Source: Microbacterium testaceum (GTDB lineage Bacteria > Actinomycetota > Actinomycetes > Actinomycetales > Microbacteriaceae). Taken from it: a stretch of 32,281 nucleotides of DNA. Under the pieces are notes generated by a model, which did not search any database, had not been told where the DNA came from, and worked only from the letters and a program-made list of their open reading frames with translations. The DNA lies in assembly GCF_001476285.1 (NCBI RefSeq), contig NZ_LDRU01000083.1, positions 1-32,281 on the forward strand, given 5' to 3'. The first letter of the stretch is position 1, and every line of letters starts with the position of its first letter. A program made the translations under genes and the position numbers. Below are positions 7,612 through 14,919 of this stretch, in pieces.

Positions 7612-8115
7612 TTAGGCCTTGGCCTCGGTCTTGATGGTGTCGACCGCCTTGTTGAAGCCGCCGCTGGTGAGCGACGACCCGGCGACCTTGCTCACCGAGA
7701 TGTCGTCGATCTTCTTGCCCACGACCTCGGCCTGGATGCCGCCGATGAACTCGCTCTGGTAGCGCTTGGACTCCGCGGCCTGCGGGTCGCCGGTCACCTC
7801 GACGGCGGTGATCGTGTCGTCGGCGATCGTGAGGGTGACGTCGACGGTCTCGACGCTCTCGGGCGTGGCGTACTGGCCCGTCGCCTCGTAGGTGCCGTCC
7901 TTATACGTGCTCGAGGTCGTCGAGCTGTCGGTCGTCGAGCTGTCGGTGGTCGCGCTCGCGGTCGGAGCCGCGGTCGCCGCGGGAGCCGATTCGGCGGGGG
8001 CAGCGGCGTCAGTGGTCGCGCCACCCGAGCAGCCGGCCAGGGTGACGATGCCGGCGACGCCCAGGAGGGCGGTGCCGATGCGGACGGGACGGGGTACGGC
8101 GGTGGTACGGATCAT
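7612..8115 (-). CDS. FMN-binding domain lipoprotein
   Basis: A 167-residue exported lipoprotein, first gene of the flavin operon. The signal peptide ends in the lipobox VTLAGC with C29, followed by an Ala/Ser/Thr-rich spacer (about 30-70) that would hold the domain away from the membrane. The FMN-binding domain (about 71-167) starts YKDGTYEATGQYATPE and ends with VAGSSLTSGGFNKAVDTIK. By alignment to the NqrC/RnfG-type motif SGAT, AGSS places S148 at the flavin-accepting position, a Ser instead of the common Thr. The start ATG 8115 has an excellent ribosome site, AAGGAGG, seven bases upstream. It probably accepts electrons from the membrane reductase and passes them to an extracellular or surface acceptor. 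The domain call is firm; covalent flavin is inferred from the motif and neighbouring apbE. Confidence 0.88.
   Translation of the reverse strand: MIRTTAVPRPVRIGTALLGVAGIVTLAGCSGGATTDAAAPAESAPAATAAPTASATTDSSTTDSSTTSSTYKDGTYEATGQYATPESVETVDVTLTIADDTITAVEVTGDPQAAESKRYQSEFIGGIQAEVVGKKIDDISVSKVAGSSLTSGGFNKAVDTIKTEAKA
7916..7945. repeat. exact 15-base tandem duplication in the lipoprotein spacer
   Basis: GTCGTCGAGCTGTCG occurs at 7916-7930 and again directly at 7931-7945. It encodes a duplicated Thr/Ser/Asp-rich piece of the lipoprotein spacer, so copy-number change would alter spacer length by five residues without shifting the frame. Confidence 0.75.
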
Positions 8116-8157
8116 GAGGGTCCTCCTTCTGTCGTGCCTCGCGGCGCGTTCGTGCTC

Positions 8158-8210
8158 ACCGTAGGAACACGACCTTGGCGGCGCCTCGGTTCAATACTTT
8201 GTGCAACCTA
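8158..8210 (-). promoter_or_regulatory. probable promoter region of the flavin operon
   Basis: The 281-base gap between the lipoprotein gene and prs holds no gene. Its only AT-rich part is 8188-8220. On the minus strand two TAnnnT hexamers could serve as -10 elements: TAGGTT (8210-8205) and TACGGT (8163-8158). Either gives a leader with the AAGGAGG ribosome site. The 21-base stretch 8188-8208 is an imperfect palindrome with GGTT and AACC ends, perhaps an operator. No -35 box is convincing, so the exact start is unresolved. Confidence 0.35.
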
Positions 8211-8343
8211 TGAGAAACCCCGCGGCGGAGTGGGTGGAGAACCCCGTACCGTCGCGCGGAGATTTCGGACGACACGCCGGGTCACGGCATCCGGAATCGG
8301 CGTGTCGGTCCCGGACTCCGCCTGACGGTACAGCCCGCGAGGG

Positions 8344-8382
8344 AAAACGGACTCAGCCGCCTCCCGGAGGGAGACGGCTGAG
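8344..8382 (-). terminator. Rho-independent terminator of glmU-prs
   Basis: On the minus strand, CTCAGCCG and CGGCTGAG form an 8-bp outer stem, extended across one mismatch by CTCCC/GGGAG, with a three-base loop (8382-8352). A TTTT run (8347-8344) follows after four bases. It starts 14 bases downstream of the prs stop and separates prs from the flavin operon. Confidence 0.8.
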
Positions 8383-8396
8383 CGACGGAGGAACGC

Positions 8397-9431
8397 TTAC
8401 GCGTCGCCGCCGAACATGCTCGTGACCGAGCCGTCCTCGAAGACCTCGTGGATCGCGCGCGCGAGCAGCGGCGCGATCGGCAGCACCGTGAGACCGGGGA
8501 AGCGGCGCTCCGCGGGCAGCGGCACGGTGTCGGTGACGACCACCTCGTCGATCGCGGGATCCTGCAGGCGCTCGCTCGCGGGATCGCTGAAGATCGCGTG
8601 CGTGGCGGCGACGATGACCTTGCGCGCGCCGTTGGCCTTGAGGGCCTGTGCGGCCTTCTGGATCGTGCCGCCGGTGTCGATCATGTCGTCGACGAGGAGG
8701 CACGTGCGCCCCTTCACGTCGCCGACGATCTCGTGCACCGAGACCTGGTTGGCGACCTTCGGGTCGCGACGCTTGTGGATGATCGCCAGGGGCGCGCCGA
8801 GGCTGTCGGACCACGTGTCCGCCACGCGGACGCGGCCCATGTCGGGCGACACGACGGTGAGGGTCTCGCGATCCTCACCCGTGAGCCCCTGCTCGAAGTG
8901 CTCGAGCAGCACCGGCTTGGCGAAGAGGTGGTCGACGGGGCCGTCGAAGAAGCCCTGGATCTGCGCGGCGTGGAGGTCGACGCTCATGATGCGGTCGGCG
9001 CCGGCGGTCTTGAGCAGGTCGGCGACGAGACGGGCGCTGATGGGCTCGCGGCCGCGGCCCTTCTTGTCCTGCCGCGAGTACGGGTAGTACGGCGCGACGA
9101 CGGTGATGCGCTTGGCCGACGCGCGCTTGAGGGCGTCGAGCATGATCAGCAGCTCCATGAGCCACTCGTTGACCGGCGGCCCGAACGACTGCACGACGAA
9201 GACGTCGCAGCCGCGGATCGACACCTCGAAGCGGGTGTAGATCTCACCCGACGCGAAGGTGCGGTGCTCGGTGGGGGCGAGCTCCGTGCCGAGGTGTTCG
9301 GCCACCTGCTTCGCCAACTCGGGGTGCGAGCGGCCCGAGGCGACGACGAGGCGCTTCTTGGTCTTGGCGACGAGCCCGGGGGCGATGCCGTTGTCGCGGT
9401 CGAGGTCTACACGATTCTTCTTACGAGCCAT
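8397..9431 (-). CDS. prs: ribose-phosphate pyrophosphokinase (PRPP synthetase)
   Basis: Makes 5-phosphoribosyl 1-diphosphate from ribose 5-phosphate and ATP for nucleotide, histidine, tryptophan and, in actinobacteria, decaprenyl-phosphoarabinose synthesis. The 344-residue product contains LVVASGRSHPELAKQVAEHL, FASGEIYTRFEVSIRG, the ATP loop YYPYSRQDKKGRGREPIS, SVDLHAAQIQGFFD and the PRPP-binding loop VDDMIDTGGT. An N-terminal extension of ~25 residues, including MARKKNRVDLD, precedes the conserved core. The start ATG 9431 overlaps the end of glmU by 11 bases, so translation is coupled, and this pair is conserved in actinobacteria. The gene ends before a strong terminator at 8344-8382. Confidence 0.97.
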   Translation of the reverse strand: MARKKNRVDLDRDNGIAPGLVAKTKKRLVVASGRSHPELAKQVAEHLGTELAPTEHRTFASGEIYTRFEVSIRGCDVFVVQSFGPPVNEWLMELLIMLDALKRASAKRITVVAPYYPYSRQDKKGRGREPISARLVADLLKTAGADRIMSVDLHAAQIQGFFDGPVDHLFAKPVLLEHFEQGLTGEDRETLTVVSPDMGRVRVADTWSDSLGAPLAIIHKRRDPKVANQVSVHEIVGDVKGRTCLLVDDMIDTGGTIQKAAQALKANGARKVIVAATHAIFSDPASERLQDPAIDEVVVTDTVPLPAERRFPGLTVLPIAPLLARAIHEVFEDGSVTSMFGGDA

Positions 9432-10869
9432 CGGCCGCTTCCTGTTCAGCCCGAGCTCGCGCGGCCACATCGGCCGCTGCGGTGCCCGGTCGGTTCTTCT
9501 CGACCCACCCCTCGATGTTGCGCTGGGGTGACACGCTGAGTGCCAAAGCGCCGGGCGGGACGTCCTTGCGGATGACCGCGCCGGCACCCGTCTTGGCGCC
9601 GTCTCCAATCGTAACCGGCGCGACGAACACGTTGTGCGAGCCGCTGTGCACCTCGTCGCCGATGACCGTGCGGTGCTTGGTGAGGTCGTCGTAGTTCGCG
9701 GTGATCGCGCCGGCACCGAGGTTGACGCCGCGACCGATGTCGGTGTCACCGATGTACGACAGGTGCGGCACCTTGCTGCCCTCGCCGATCGACGAGTTCT
9801 TCACCTCCACGAACGTGCCGACCTTGCCGTTCACGCCGACCCGGGCGTTCGCGCGCAGGTAGGCGAAGGGGCCGACGGTCGCTCCCGCCTCGACGACGGC
9901 GAGGGTGCCGTCGGTGCGGGTGATGGTGGCATCCTCGCCCACCTCGCAGTCGGTGAGCGTGGTGTCGGGGCCGATCGTCGCCCCCGATGCGATGACGGTG
10001 GCCCCGCGCACGTGCGTGTTGGGCAGGATCGTGACGTCCGGCGCCAGGGTCGCGGTCACGTCGATCCACGTGGTGGCGGGGTCGACGACCGTGACGCCCT
10101 CGAGCTGCCAACGCCGGACGGTGCGGGCGTTGAGCGTGCGCCCCGCCTCCGACAGCTGGACACGGTCGTTCACCCCGAGCGCCGCGGCGGCATCGGAGGT
10201 GACGGATGCCGCGACCCCGAGCTGAGCATCCCGGAGCAGCCCGACCACGTCGGTGAGGTACTTCTCGCCCTGGGCGTTGTCGGTCCCGACCAGCGCGAGC
10301 TGGGTACGCAGCGGCGACGCCTGGAAGACGTAGACGCCGACGTTGATCTCGGTGACCGCGGCTTCGTCGGCCGTCGCGTCCTTCTGCTCGACGATCCGGC
10401 GCACTCCGTCGGTCTCGTCGCGCAGGATGCGGCCGTAGCCGTAGGGCTCGTCGACGCGGGCGCTGAGGAGCGTGACGGCGGTGCCACCCGAGCGGTGGGT
10501 GGCGAGCAGCTCGGTGAGCGTGCCGGTCTCGAGCAGCGGCACGTCGGCGCTGAGCACGAGCACATCGCCGTCGAAGCCGTCGAGCACCCCGAGGGCCGCC
10601 TCGACCGCGCGGCCGGTGCCGGGAACCTCGTCCTGGTCGACCACCACGACGCCCGGGGCGAGCTCGGCGACGGTCGCGGCGACCTGCTCGCGTTCGTGGC
10701 GGACGACGACGACGATCCGTGCGGGGTCGAGGGATGCCGCCGTGTCGAGCACGTGCCCGACCAGCGGGCGCCCGCCGACGGGGTGCAGCACCTTCGGAAG
10801 GCGGGATCGCATGCGCGTACCCTGGCCCGCAGCGAGGACGACGACGGCGAGCTCGGTCGTTGAGGTCAT
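9421..10869 (-). CDS. glmU: bifunctional GlmU: glucosamine-1-phosphate acetyltransferase / GlcNAc-1-phosphate uridylyltransferase
   Basis: Makes UDP-GlcNAc, the precursor of peptidoglycan, from glucosamine 1-phosphate. The 482-residue product has the uridylyltransferase domain first, with LAAGQGTRMRSRLPKVLH at residues ~12-29, VLSADVPLL and AVTEINVGVYVF, then a left-handed beta-helix acetyltransferase domain with hexapeptide repeats, NARVGVNGKVGTFVEVKNS and HLSYIGDTDIGRGVNLGAG. ATG 10869 is the only start that keeps the nucleotide-binding loop: no ATG, GTG or TTG occurs in the next ten codons, and anything longer would run into the tRNA. The start codon lies one base beyond the tRNA-Gln discriminator base, leaving no room for a Shine-Dalgarno site outside the tRNA. 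prs overlaps the end by 11 bases. Confidence 0.97.
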   Translation of the reverse strand: MTSTTELAVVVLAAGQGTRMRSRLPKVLHPVGGRPLVGHVLDTAASLDPARIVVVVRHEREQVAATVAELAPGVVVVDQDEVPGTGRAVEAALGVLDGFDGDVLVLSADVPLLETGTLTELLATHRSGGTAVTLLSARVDEPYGYGRILRDETDGVRRIVEQKDATADEAAVTEINVGVYVFQASPLRTQLALVGTDNAQGEKYLTDVVGLLRDAQLGVAASVTSDAAAALGVNDRVQLSEAGRTLNARTVRRWQLEGVTVVDPATTWIDVTATLAPDVTILPNTHVRGATVIASGATIGPDTTLTDCEVGEDATITRTDGTLAVVEAGATVGPFAYLRANARVGVNGKVGTFVEVKNSSIGEGSKVPHLSYIGDTDIGRGVNLGAGAITANYDDLTKHRTVIGDEVHSGSHNVFVAPVTIGDGAKTGAGAVIRKDVPPGALALSVSPQRNIEGWVEKNRPGTAAADVAARARAEQEAADGS

Positions 10870-10870
10870 G

Positions 10871-10942
10871 CTCCGCCGCCAGGATTCGAACCTAGACCTA
10901 ACAGCTCCAAAGGCTGTCGTGCTGCCGTTACACCACGGCGGA
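10871..10942 (-). tRNA. tRNA-Gln (anticodon UUG)
   Basis: On the minus strand the sequence folds as a tRNA. The acceptor stem TCCGCCG pairs with CGGCGGA, followed by discriminator G at 10871. The anticodon arm is ACAGC-CTTTGGA-GCTGT, giving anticodon TTG (UUG, reads CAA/CAG). The T arm contains GGTTCGAATCC. CCA is not encoded: the bases after the discriminator are CAT, whose AT begins the glmU start codon. No clear consensus promoter is visible upstream; palindromes lie between this gene and the divergent MarR gene. Confidence 0.95.
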
Positions 10943-10944
10943 CC

Positions 10945-10976
10945 GTGCCCGCGGGCACCGGTCAAGTCTGCCAGAC
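10945..10976. other. two perfect palindromes between tRNA-Gln and the MarR gene
   Basis: GTGCCCGCGGGCAC at 10945-10958 is a perfect 14-base palindrome starting two bases upstream of the tRNA 5' end. GTCTGCCAGAC at 10966-10976 is a perfect inverted repeat of five-base arms around one base. The first could fold in the tRNA precursor; the second could be an operator, for example for the divergent MarR protein. Both roles are guesses. Confidence 0.4.
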
Positions 10977-11012
10977 CTGCCAGCCGCGTGTCGGCGCGGC
11001 GCACGCTCTCGC

Positions 11013-11018
11013 CATAAT
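11013..11018 (+). promoter_or_regulatory. -10 element (CATAAT) for the leaderless marR transcript
   Basis: CATAAT differs from the TATAAT consensus at one base and is followed by six bases (GAGACC) and then GTG 11025. Transcription would therefore begin at the start codon. No Shine-Dalgarno sequence is present, and the -35 region is not recognisable. Confidence 0.6.
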
Positions 11019-11024
11019 GAGACC

Positions 11025-11528
11025 GTGAGCACGAACGGGGACAGCGACGAGGTCGACCGCATCGTCGACGCCTGGATGCGTCAGCGCCCCGACCTCGACT
11101 TCTCGCCTCTCGAGGTGCTCTCGCGCGTCGCGCGCCTCTCGCGTCACCTCGACATCGCGCGGAAGGAAGCCTTCCGCCGCAGCGACATCGAGTCGTGGGA
11201 GTGGGATGTCCTCTCGGCGCTGCGGCGCGCGGGCGAGCCGTACCAGCTCAGCCCGAAGCAGCTCCTGCAGCAGACGCTCGTCTCGAGCGGCACGATGACC
11301 AACCGCATCGACCGGCTCGTCGCCCGCCGGTTCGTGCGGCGCGAATCCGACCCCGGCGATGGACGGAGCATCCTCGTGACCCTGACCGACGACGGGCGTG
11401 TACGTGTCGATGCCGCGATCACCCGCTTGGTCGACGCCGAAGCGCTGCTTCTCGACGGCCTGTCGCGCAGCGATCGCGACCGGTTGGCCACCCTGCTGCG
11501 CAAGCTGAGCATGGGATTCGACGCGTGA
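11025..11528 (+). CDS. MarR-family transcriptional regulator
   Basis: A 167-residue winged-helix regulator, normal for MarR dimers. Visible elements are the N-terminal helix LDIARKEAFRRSDIESWEWDVLSALRRAG, the HTH region SPKQLLQQTLVSSGTMTNRIDRLVARRFVRR, and the wing ESDPGDGRSILVTLTDDGR, the MarR signature with the D-x-R contact. It is followed by C-terminal dimerization helices. The start GTG 11025 is supported by a -10 hexamer six bases upstream. The TGA overlaps the start of the downstream membrane protein (GTGA 11525-11528), so the two are likely co-translated, and the membrane protein may be the regulated target. The ligand is unknown. Confidence 0.9.
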   Translation: MSTNGDSDEVDRIVDAWMRQRPDLDFSPLEVLSRVARLSRHLDIARKEAFRRSDIESWEWDVLSALRRAGEPYQLSPKQLLQQTLVSSGTMTNRIDRLVARRFVRRESDPGDGRSILVTLTDDGRVRVDAAITRLVDAEALLLDGLSRSDRDRLATLLRKLSMGFDA

Positions 11529-12037
11529 CCGATACCGCTGAGACCCGCACCGCGTGGGATGGGTTCAAAGCCTGGCTCGACGTGCGCTTCCGCTCCCCCG
11601 CCGCCATCTACGGCCTCATCGTCTACGCGTCGTTCATCACGATCGCCGACGACCACGCCGACTCACCCTGGGAACTGCTCGGGGCATCGGTCTTCCCCCT
11701 GCTGGTCTTCTACATCGCCCACGTCTTCGCTCACACGCTAACCGAGCACGGTACGCACGGCCTGCGCCACTCGACGCGCGAAGCGATGCGGCACGCCGCC
11801 GGAATGCTCTACGCGTCGCTGCCCGCCGCACTGTGCCTCGTATGGGGCGGGATCTCGAACGCCTCGGTCGACGACGCCTCCGACTGGACCGCCCTGGCCA
11901 CGACGATCGTGCTCGCGGTCCTCGGCTACAACGCCTACCGCCGCCGCGGGTCCCGGCTCGTGGTTCGTCTCGTAGGAGCCCTGTCGACCGCCGTGCTCGG
12001 AGTGTTCATCATCGTCCTCGAGACGCTGGTGCACTGA
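11525..12037 (+). CDS. small integral membrane protein of unknown function
   Basis: A 170-residue protein with about four hydrophobic segments: IYGLIVYASFITIA, VFPLLVFYIAHVFAHTL, MLYASLPAALCLVWG with TTIVLAVLGYNAY, and LVGALSTAVLGVFIIVLETLVH. The histidines in IAHVFAHTLTEHGTHGLRH cluster after the second helix and could bind metal or serve as protonatable groups; this is only an observation. GTG 11525 overlaps the MarR stop, which decides the start. It ends 22 bases before the convergent ABC-F gene; a short GACGCG/CGCGTC hairpin (12036-12054) spans the stop. I do not recognise a characterised family. Confidence 0.8.
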   Translation: MTDTAETRTAWDGFKAWLDVRFRSPAAIYGLIVYASFITIADDHADSPWELLGASVFPLLVFYIAHVFAHTLTEHGTHGLRHSTREAMRHAAGMLYASLPAALCLVWGGISNASVDDASDWTALATTIVLAVLGYNAYRRRGSRLVVRLVGALSTAVLGVFIIVLETLVH

Positions 12038-12059
12038 CGCGCGTCCTCCGCGTCGCGGG

Positions 12060-13850
12060 TCAGCCGATCGCCTCGGTGAGCTCGAACCACCGCATCTCGA
12101 GCTCGTCGCGCTCGGCCTCGAGACCCGAGATGCGCTGCATCTCTTTGCCGAGACCGACGTAGTCACCCTGATCGTGCTCGGCGAGCGCCGCCTTGGCCCG
12201 GTCGATCTGCTGCTGCAGCTTCTCGATCTTGCGCTCCGTGGCCGACGCCTCCTTCTGCGCGGCGCGAAGATCGGCACCCTGCAGACCCGTGGATGCCGTT
12301 GCCTCGGCCGCCGTCGAGCGCGAGGGCTCGGCATCCTGGAGCGCCCGGAGCCTCAGGTACTCGTCCACTCCACCGGGGAGGTGGCGCAGCTTGGCGTCGA
12401 GGATCGCGTACTGCTGGTCGGTGACCCGCTCGAGGAAATACCGGTCGTGCGAGACGACGATGAGGGTGCCCGACCACGAGTCGAGCAGGTCTTCCATGGC
12501 CGCGAGCATGTCGGTGTCGAGGTCGTTCGTCGGCTCGTCGAGGATCAGCACGTTGGGCTGGTCGAGGATGACGAGCAGCAGCTGCAGACGGCGCTTCTGT
12601 CCGCCCGAGAGATCCTTCACCGGCGTCGAGAGCTGGGCGCTCGAGAACCCGAGACGCTCCAGCAGCTGACCCGGCGTCAGCTCCTGGGTCTTCGATCCGG
12701 TGCCGAAGGCGTACGTGGTGCGGAGATTCGAGATGACCACGCGCACCGGGTCGTTCAGGTGCGGGTCGAGTTCGTCCAACCGCTGGGTCAGCGTGGCGAC
12801 CTTGACGGTCTTGCCGCGCTTGACCCGCCCCGACGTGGGTTCGAGCGTCCCGGTCACGAGGTTCAGCAGCGTCGACTTCCCCGCACCGTTGACGCCCAGG
12901 ATGCCGGTGCGCTCCCCCGGCGCGATGCGCCACTCGACGTCCTTCAGGACGGTCTTGTCGCCGTAGGACACCCCCGCGTCGAGCAGATCCACGACGTCCT
13001 TGCCCAGGCGTGCGACCGCGAGCGACTGCAGCGCGACCTTGTCGCGGATCTCGGGAACGTCGGCGATGAGCTCGTTCGCAGCGTCGATGCGGAACTTCGG
13101 CTTCGACGTGCGGGCCGGGGCGCCGCGGCGCAGCCACGCGAGCTCTTTGCGCGCGAGATTCTGACGACGCTGTTCGATGGATGCCGCCTGGCGGTCGCGC
13201 TCGACACGCTGCAGGATGTACGCCGCGTATCCGCCCTCGAAGGGCTCGACGATGCGGTCGTGCACCTCCCACGTCGTGTTGCAGATCTCGTCGAGGAACC
13301 ACCTGTCGTGCGTCACGACGAGCAGGCCGCCCGCCGAGGGCGCCCAGCGCTTCTTGAGGTGCCCGGCGAGCCAGGTGATGGCCTCGACGTCGAGGTGGTT
13401 GGTCGGCTCGTCGAGGAACAGCACGTCCCAGTCGCCCGAGAGCAGCTTCGCCAGAGCGACGCGGCGGCGCTGACCGCCGGAGAGATCGCCCAGACGCGAG
13501 TCCCACGGCAGGTCGCCGAGGAGGCCGGCGATCACGTCGCGCGTGCGGGCGTCGCCCGCCCACTCGTGCTCGGGGCGGTCACCGACGACCGCGTGGCCGA
13601 TCGTGTCGTCGTCGTCGAGCGTGTCCTGCTGGTCGAGCACGCCCACGGTCACTCCGCCGCGCACGGTGACACGCCCGCCGTCGGGCTCGCGGATGCCGGC
13701 GAGCATGCCGAGCAGGCTCGACTTGCCGTCGCCGTTACGACCGACGATGCCGATGCGATCGCCCTCGTTCACGCCGAGCGAGACGGAGTCGAAGACGACC
13801 TTGGTCGGGTATTCCAGGTGCAGGGCTTCGCCCCCGAGCAGATGTGCCAT
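12060..13850 (-). CDS. ABC-F family ATPase (Uup/EttA-like, ribosome-associated)
   Basis: ABC-F proteins lack membrane domains and act on ribosomes as translation factors or antibiotic-protection factors. The 596-residue protein has two nucleotide-binding domains. The first has Walker A GRNGDGKSS (37-45), signature LSGGQRRRVALAK and Walker B DVLFLDEPTNHLD. The second has GVNGAGKSTLLN, LSGGQKRRLQLLLV and VLILDEPTNDLD. A basic interdomain linker lies between, and a coiled coil (about 520-596) follows, as in Uup. ATG 13850 is nine bases after TAGCCT (13865-13860), suggesting a leader of only one or two bases. It lies downstream of the ispE side of the ancestral cluster, a common actinobacterial position. 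A resistance role is possible but not indicated. Confidence 0.93.
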   Translation of the reverse strand: MAHLLGGEALHLEYPTKVVFDSVSLGVNEGDRIGIVGRNGDGKSSLLGMLAGIREPDGGRVTVRGGVTVGVLDQQDTLDDDDTIGHAVVGDRPEHEWAGDARTRDVIAGLLGDLPWDSRLGDLSGGQRRRVALAKLLSGDWDVLFLDEPTNHLDVEAITWLAGHLKKRWAPSAGGLLVVTHDRWFLDEICNTTWEVHDRIVEPFEGGYAAYILQRVERDRQAASIEQRRQNLARKELAWLRRGAPARTSKPKFRIDAANELIADVPEIRDKVALQSLAVARLGKDVVDLLDAGVSYGDKTVLKDVEWRIAPGERTGILGVNGAGKSTLLNLVTGTLEPTSGRVKRGKTVKVATLTQRLDELDPHLNDPVRVVISNLRTTYAFGTGSKTQELTPGQLLERLGFSSAQLSTPVKDLSGGQKRRLQLLLVILDQPNVLILDEPTNDLDTDMLAAMEDLLDSWSGTLIVVSHDRYFLERVTDQQYAILDAKLRHLPGGVDEYLRLRALQDAEPSRSTAAEATASTGLQGADLRAAQKEASATERKIEKLQQQIDRAKAALAEHDQGDYVGLGKEMQRISGLEAERDELEMRWFELTEAIG

Positions 13851-13915
13851 ATCCGTCCCAGGCTACGCGGTGCCCGGCCTCGGGCGCGCGTGGTGCTCCC
13901 GGCATTCGGAAACGA

Positions 13916-13951
13916 CGACGGGGCCGCCCGGCGAACCGGACGACCCCGTCG
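13916..13951 (-). terminator. hairpin terminator after the osmoprotectant ABC operon
   Basis: CGACGGGG (13916-13923) pairs with CCCCGTCG (13944-13951), and CCGG arms pair further in around a short GCGAA-type loop, 12 bases downstream of the binding-protein stop. On the minus strand it is followed by TCGTTTCC, a weak T tract. It may also slow transcription from the other side. Confidence 0.6.
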
Positions 13952-13963
13952 AAGGTGCGTGAC

Positions 13964-14881
13964 TCAGAGGCCGTTGGCCGAGAGCCATTCCTTCGCGATG
14001 TCGGCGGACGACTTCTGGTCGACCGTCGACTCCACGTTCAGCTCGACGAGGCCCTCGGGCGTGAGCTTCGCGCTGACCTTGTTCAGCACGTCGGAGACCT
14101 CGGACGCGACGTTCGAGTTGACGACCGGCACGACGTTCGACGCCAGGAACAGACCCTTGGGGTCGGTCAGCGTGACGAGGTTGTCGGTCTTGATGCGCGG
14201 GTCGGCCGTGTAGACGTTCGCGACCTGGATCGTGCCGGCGACGAGGTCGTCGACCGTGGTCTCGCCCGTGGCCGAGAACTGGACGCTCACGCCGTAGGTC
14301 GACTGCAGACCGGTCGGGCCGTACGGGCGCTCGGCGAGCTCGGCGTTGCCGCCGAGGGTGAGGCCCGACGTGACCTTCGCGAGATCGGCGATCGAGGTGA
14401 GGCCGTTCGCGTCGGCGAAGGCCTTCGTGACCGTGTACGAGTCCTGGTCGGTGGCCGACGACTGGTCGAGCACCTCGAGGCCCTCGGGAAGGGCGGCGGG
14501 CAGCGCCTTGTACACGTCCTCGGACGTGCGGGCGGTGGTGTCCGCCTCGAAGAACTGCAGGAGGTTGCCGGTGTACTCGGGGAACACCGAGACCGTGCCG
14601 TCCTCGAGCAGCGGGATGTACGCGTCGCGCTGACCGATCTGGAACTGGCGCGTGACGGTCTTGCCGGCGTTCTCGAGGGCCTGCGCGTAGATCTCGGCGA
14701 TGATCTCGTTCGAGTAGTACGCCTGCGAGCCGACGACGATGGTGTCGGACGACGCCGAAGCGTCACCGCCGCCGTTGCTGAGCGGGTCGCTCGACCCACC
14801 GCTGCAACCGGCGAAGGCGAGGGAAGCGACCGCGAGGCCGGCGACGAGGCCGAGCCCCTTCCGGGTTCGTGCTGTGAACAT
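13964..14881 (-). CDS. osmoprotectant ABC transporter substrate-binding lipoprotein (OsmF/OpuBC-like)
   Basis: Binds a quaternary amine such as glycine betaine, choline or carnitine at the cell surface for the downstream-encoded-first importer. The 305-residue protein has a lipobox LAFAGC with C26 and then a two-lobed OpuAC-type fold: TIVVGSQAYYSNEIIAEIYAQALENAG, SVFPEYTGNLLQFF, a hinge with LTLGGNAELAERPYGPTGL, and GTIQVANVYTADPRI in the second lobe. ATG 14881 has an AAGAGAG ribosome site; the frame remains open far upstream but that part lies in the permease gene. It is the last gene of the operon, 38 bases after the second permease, and is followed by a hairpin terminator. The precise ligand cannot be read from sequence. 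Confidence 0.92.
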   Translation of the reverse strand: MFTARTRKGLGLVAGLAVASLAFAGCSGGSSDPLSNGGGDASASSDTIVVGSQAYYSNEIIAEIYAQALENAGKTVTRQFQIGQRDAYIPLLEDGTVSVFPEYTGNLLQFFEADTTARTSEDVYKALPAALPEGLEVLDQSSATDQDSYTVTKAFADANGLTSIADLAKVTSGLTLGGNAELAERPYGPTGLQSTYGVSVQFSATGETTVDDLVAGTIQVANVYTADPRIKTDNLVTLTDPKGLFLASNVVPVVNSNVASEVSDVLNKVSAKLTPEGLVELNVESTVDQKSSADIAKEWLSANGL

Positions 14882-14919
14882 GGGTGCTCTCTTTTCTGGT
14901 GATTCGGGATTCGGGTGGG

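Noticed and set aside
8188..8208. Possible Rex (NADH-sensing) operator before the flavin operon
   Set aside because: Only one half, TTGTGC, resembles the Rex consensus; the palindrome is imperfect and its other half does not fit.
10472..11017. Open frame containing RRQDSNLDLTAPKAV
   Set aside because: That peptide is the translated tRNA-Gln complement, a familiar false ORF; the rest is antisense to glmU.
12174..14213. 679-codon open frame on the plus strand
   Set aside because: Antisense to the ABC-F gene and the binding protein, which have clear motifs; composition is that of a shadow frame.
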